A stretch of 64,000 bases of DNA from an uncultured Verrucomicrobiota bacterium (GTDB lineage: Bacteria > Verrucomicrobiota > Kiritimatiellia > CAIVKH01), in the NCBI GenBank assembly GCA_937872895.1, contig CALMUP010000038.1, positions 62,001 to 126,000 on the forward strand. The letters run 5' to 3'. This document shows, in pieces, positions 61,248 through 64,000 of this stretch. The notes under the pieces were generated by a model. That model was not told the origin of the DNA and did no database searches. It worked only from the letters and a program-made list of their open reading frames with translations. Each line of letters starts with the position of its first letter. The first letter of the stretch is position 1. The translations under genes were made by a program, and so were the position numbers.

Positions 61248-62018
61248 ATGGATACGATGACGATTGCAGTAGCGGTGGTGGGGCTGTTGACGTTGGTGGT
61301 GCTGGTGATGGCCCTTACCAAAATCCAGGCGCTCAGTAAAAGCATTCAGCGGTTGAGCGAGCAGATTCCGGGCACCGGGGCGACCGCGCAGGAGATCGGG
61401 GCGGCGCTGGGCGGCTCGATTGAGTCGTCGTTCCAGAAATACATGCCGCAGCCGGAGAAGGTGTCGGCGGCGATTTCCAGTTCGGTCGAGGCGTCGCTGA
61501 AGACCGCGTCGGCCGGGGTGGAGTCGATGCACACCAAGATGCTGGCCAGCCAGGGTGCCGTGCTCGAGAAGTGGGCGGCGCACGAGAAAAATGCCGGGGC
61601 CGGGCTGGAGGCGATCCGCAAGGCGCTGGAGGGTGCGACGCAGCAGTTGGGGATCGGGCTGACCGGCGGGAGCGACAAGATGACGGCGTCACTTGATGGC
61701 GGCGCGAAGAAGCTGGGCGAGACGCTGGGTGCGGTGGCGGCGAAGCTGGAGGCTTCGTTGAACGACCATGCGGAGAAGACCGGCAAGGCGAGTGCGCAGC
61801 TCGTGGCCCAGCTCGACAAGATCGCCGCGCTCGAGAAGGAGATCGACAAGCTGCTGCACCTGCAGCAGAGCACCGAGGGCACGATCAAGTCGGTCGCGGC
61901 CAGTGAGGAGTTCAAGAGCCTGGTCAAGGCGTTGCGCGATCACCTGCAGCAGTCCGACGCGGTCCTGCGCGAGGTGGCCAAGCCGCGCACCATCCGGTTG
62001 GTCGAGTCCGATACCTGA
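61248..62018 (+). CDS. Membrane-anchored coiled-coil protein
   Basis: A 256-residue protein with one N-terminal helix (TIAVAVVGLLTLVVLVMAL) followed by long, Ala/Lys/Glu-rich amphipathic helices with repeated SLDGGAKKLGE/ASLNDHAEKTGK-like units. It resembles chemoreceptor-like or RmuC-like coiled coils but no domain is recognised. The ATG at 61248 has AGGAGG 8 bases upstream. It lies in the same direction as, and 43 bases before, the GlsB-like gene. Confidence 0.75.
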   Translation: MDTMTIAVAVVGLLTLVVLVMALTKIQALSKSIQRLSEQIPGTGATAQEIGAALGGSIESSFQKYMPQPEKVSAAISSSVEASLKTASAGVESMHTKMLASQGAVLEKWAAHEKNAGAGLEAIRKALEGATQQLGIGLTGGSDKMTASLDGGAKKLGETLGAVAAKLEASLNDHAEKTGKASAQLVAQLDKIAALEKEIDKLLHLQQSTEGTIKSVAASEEFKSLVKALRDHLQQSDAVLREVAKPRTIRLVESDT

Positions 62019-62061
62019 GGTCCGTTACCCGCCGCTGGCGGATCAACAAAAGGCGCTGGTT

Positions 62062-62313
62062 ATGTCGATTGAACAAATCGTGACGATGCTGGTGGTGGGT
62101 GGCGTGGCGGGCTGGCTCGCCGGCACCATCATGAAGGGTGGCGGCTTCGGGGTGGTCGGGAACGTGGTGGTGGGTGTGTTGGGCGCATTGGCCGGTTCGT
62201 ACCTGTTTGATGCGCTGTCGATTTCCATCGCCAGCGGATTGCCCGGGTCGTTGATCCGCGCGGTGATCGGATCCGTGGTGGTGTTATTCGTGATCGGATT
62301 GATCAAGAAGTAA
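62062..62313 (+). CDS. GlsB/YeaQ/YmgE-family small membrane protein
   Basis: An 83-residue protein with three hydrophobic glycine-rich segments: IVTMLVVGGVAGWLAGTIM, VVGNVVVGVLGALAGSYLF and IRAVIGSVVVLFVIGLI. This is the transglycosylase-associated family pattern, often induced by stress; its molecular role is not known. Spacing to the preceding gene suggests co-transcription. Only a weak AAGG precedes the ATG. Confidence 0.9.
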   Translation: MSIEQIVTMLVVGGVAGWLAGTIMKGGGFGVVGNVVVGVLGALAGSYLFDALSISIASGLPGSLIRAVIGSVVVLFVIGLIKK

Positions 62314-62314
62314 C

Positions 62315-62335
62315 CGCGCGGGGTGGTGCCGCGCG
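62315..62335. terminator. GC hairpin between convergent genes
   Basis: CGCGCGG pairs with CCGCGCG around a 7-base loop directly after the GlsB-like stop codon. There is no T tract, so terminator function is uncertain. Confidence 0.35.
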
Positions 62336-62358
62336 CCGGGTAGGTGTTTCACGCGGAA

Positions 62359-63666
62359 TCAGGGGGCATGGCCTCCCAGGGCACCCACGAGGGTGAGGTG
62401 GTGGCGCAGGCCGGTGGCCACCCAGAGGGAGCGATCCCGTGCCGCAGCCGCTCGCTCCATGCGCGCCATCCTCCAGTCGGATTCCTGGATGAGTCCGGCC
62501 GCTCGTTTCCGCGCGGAGGATTCCTCCTCGGCGGCGCGCAGGTCTTCCCGCTGCTGCATGTGTTGGATCATGGCTTCGGTGCGTTCCCGGTCCGTGCGGG
62601 CCGCATCAATTTCCTCCATGGCGAGAAGGCTGGCTGACTCGAACCGGGCGGCGGCTTCATCGGTTTCGGCGGCGGCACCGCGTGCGCGGCTGCCGCGTCG
62701 CGGTTCCCACAGGGGGACGGTCAACATCGGGCCGGCCCAGGCCTCCCAGCGTTCCGGGTCGGTCGAGGCATCGCCTTCCCCGGCGGCGCTGGCGACCAGC
62801 GCCAGTGAGGGTAGCCGGTCGCGCGCCACGCTGCCAGACCGGCCGGCTGCGGCTTGCCAGGCGTGGTACGCGGCGACGATATCCGGGCGGTTCAGGTAGA
62901 GGTTGGTCCGGGTCAGGTCCGGAACGGGCGGGAGGGTGAAGCCGGCGAGCGATTCAGGCGGCACGGCGGGTGGTTGTCCGCCGAGCAGGCGGTGAAGCAT
63001 GGCGGTAGCCTTATCGCGCATGGCCTCAGTCATCATGCGTTCATGGTCCATCAACTGCGCCTCCGCTTCGGCGCGACGGAGATCCGCCGGGTCATCAAGT
63101 CCGGCCTGCACGCGCCGTGCCGTGCGGTCGCGCAGGGCGTGGGCATCTTCGATTGTCCGGTCGAACCAGGCGATCTCCTCAGTCCGTTGGGCGATTTCCA
63201 CATAGGCCCGGGCGATCTCGAGGGACAGGGCAAGGCGGATGGCTTCGGCATCTGCCACTCGCATGGCGGTTTCCGCCTCGGCGGCCTGAACCGCGGCACC
63301 GACCCGGCCGAAGAGGTCGATTTCCCAGGACAGCCGGGCGGAAGCCATCAGCGGGTCGAGGTCGTCCGTCATACCGTCGGTCATATCGGATTTCTCCCGC
63401 CCAAAGCGGTAGGCCGCTTCTGCCATGGCCATCGGTCTGCGCTCGGACCGTTCCGTCTCCGCCATGGTGGCGGCGGCGCGGATGCGGGCGAGGGCGCCGA
63501 TCGGATCGGGATGCTCGTTCAATCCCTGTTCGATGGCGGTGGTCAGGCCGTCGTGGCCGAACGCGAGCCACCAGTTGTCGGCGTGGACCGCCGGCGCGAG
63601 CAAGCCTACCGCCAGCCCCACGCGCAGCCCGAGCCGCCTGCCGCGATGACCGACGGGCGCGATCAC
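62359..63666 (-). CDS. TolC-family outer membrane efflux protein
   Basis: A 435-residue exported protein forming the outer-membrane channel of an efflux or secretion system. The helical TolC/OEP pattern is clear: LSWEIDLFGRVGAAVQAAEAE, SLEIARAYVEIAQRTEEI, ARRVQAGLDDPADLRRAEAE, and RPDIVAAYHAWQAAAGRSGS in the second half. A signal region (LGLRVGLAVGLLAPAVHA) follows the start. The GTG at 63666 overlaps the upstream stop by four bases. It is slightly short for the family (usually 450-490). Confidence 0.85.
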   Translation of the reverse strand: MIAPVGHRGRRLGLRVGLAVGLLAPAVHADNWWLAFGHDGLTTAIEQGLNEHPDPIGALARIRAAATMAETERSERRPMAMAEAAYRFGREKSDMTDGMTDDLDPLMASARLSWEIDLFGRVGAAVQAAEAETAMRVADAEAIRLALSLEIARAYVEIAQRTEEIAWFDRTIEDAHALRDRTARRVQAGLDDPADLRRAEAEAQLMDHERMMTEAMRDKATAMLHRLLGGQPPAVPPESLAGFTLPPVPDLTRTNLYLNRPDIVAAYHAWQAAAGRSGSVARDRLPSLALVASAAGEGDASTDPERWEAWAGPMLTVPLWEPRRGSRARGAAAETDEAAARFESASLLAMEEIDAARTDRERTEAMIQHMQQREDLRAAEEESSARKRAAGLIQESDWRMARMERAAAARDRSLWVATGLRHHLTLVGALGGHAP

Positions 63667-63998
63667 AGGAGTTCGATCCCGGTGGCGTTGATGATCAGGG
63701 CGTCGACGGACGATTGCGGGGCGACCACGCCCTCGACGCGGACGCGGCTCAGTTCCTTCAGGCCGTTCACGCCGCGGAGGCCGTGCTTGAGCACGTTGCC
63801 CGCCGCGTCCACGACCTGGATGGTGGCGGTGCCGGCGCGGATCGCGTCGGGGTCGTCGCAGCAGTTGTCCCACGGGGTTTTGCAGGTATCGCCCTCGCGC
63901 AAGTCGCACGAGGTCAGCGTGCCTTCATCGCCGACCACAAACAGGGCGCGTTGGTCCACGAACGGCGTTTCCGTGCCCATGACCTTGGCTTCGAGCAC
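63663..63998 (-). CDS. Cysteine-rich conserved protein, 5' end outside window
   Basis: The frame is open at the window edge, so the GTG at 63998 may be internal. The visible ~111 residues include TSCDLREGDTCKTPWDNCCDD, in which five cysteines cluster, then ATIQVVDAAGNVLKHGLRG and VEGVVAPQSSVDALIINATG, a small beta domain. I do not recognise a characterised family; a periplasmic metal-binding or redox protein linked to the TolC-type channel is a guess from the cysteines and the coupled neighbour. Confidence 0.6.
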   Translation of the reverse strand: MLEAKVMGTETPFVDQRALFVVGDEGTLTSCDLREGDTCKTPWDNCCDDPDAIRAGTATIQVVDAAGNVLKHGLRGVNGLKELSRVRVEGVVAPQSSVDALIINATGIELL

Positions 63999-64000
63999 GA

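Overview
The window is a GC-rich stretch (roughly two thirds G+C by eye) from a Gram-negative bacterium. Outer-membrane signs are a lipid A-type acyltransferase, a TolC-type channel, type II secretion K/L/M proteins, an ABC exporter for lipid-linked glycans and ExbB/ExbD. The mix of thrombospondin-type-3 calcium repeats on secreted alpha-glucan hydrolases, large TPR and FHA proteins, small CxxC ribbon proteins and several families of short interspersed repeats suggests the PVC group, perhaps Kiritimatiellota or Verrucomicrobiota. That placement is inference: there is no rRNA here. Two tRNA genes are present, Leu(GAG) and Met(CAT), and both encode CCA.

Layout. 0-2.5 kb: the 3' end of tsf, then an Lrp/AsnC regulator overlapping an aminotransferase. 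2.7-13 kb: a zinc-ribbon protein, a Na+/Ca2+ antiporter, a leftward ABC importer operon (ATPase, binding protein, double permease) followed by an STN-HEAT-LysM protein, an OPA-type sugar-phosphate transporter, and a retropepsin-like lipoprotein. 13.2-15.2 kb: sucC-sucD and a strong terminator. 15.2-15.7 kb: a tandem repeat block running into the end of a fatty-acid desaturase gene. 16.6-21.9 kb: Bcp peroxiredoxin, an FHA protein, a UDP-xylose synthase-like enzyme, an SGNH-TPR protein and two small proteins. 22-29.2 kb: a tightly packed leftward run ftsK-rodZ-pgsA-exbB-exbD-TPR, joining cell division, shape, phospholipid synthesis and envelope energy transduction. 29.4-33.8 kb: ROK kinase, tRNA-Leu, a LysM amidase, a CPXCG protein, an HD-domain protein and a membrane-anchored unknown.

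34-52.7 kb holds two very large secreted enzymes, a GH31 alpha-glucosidase carrying three starch-binding-like modules and a GH57-like protein, each preceded by a similar LacI-type palindrome. Between them lie a leftward gspK-gspL-gspM-wzm-wzt run and a rightward ribbon-pdxB-TIM-barrel run. 52.7-58.4 kb: a split PAS signalling pair and a DUF4230 protein. 58.4-64 kb: tRNA-Met, a repeat-rich area around a LpxL-like acyltransferase, an FGE-fold protein without the usual cysteines, a coiled-coil protein, a GlsB-like protein, and a TolC-type protein behind a truncated cysteine-rich gene.

The most distinctive signal is the set of short repeats. Hairpins preceded by GTAG resemble bacterial REP sequences; the CCGGCG type shows a compensatory base change between copies. 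Several genes (desaturase, binding protein, amidase) end inside repeat sequence, so repeats supply C-terminal residues or the stop codon. No transposase, integrase, CRISPR array or prophage was seen.
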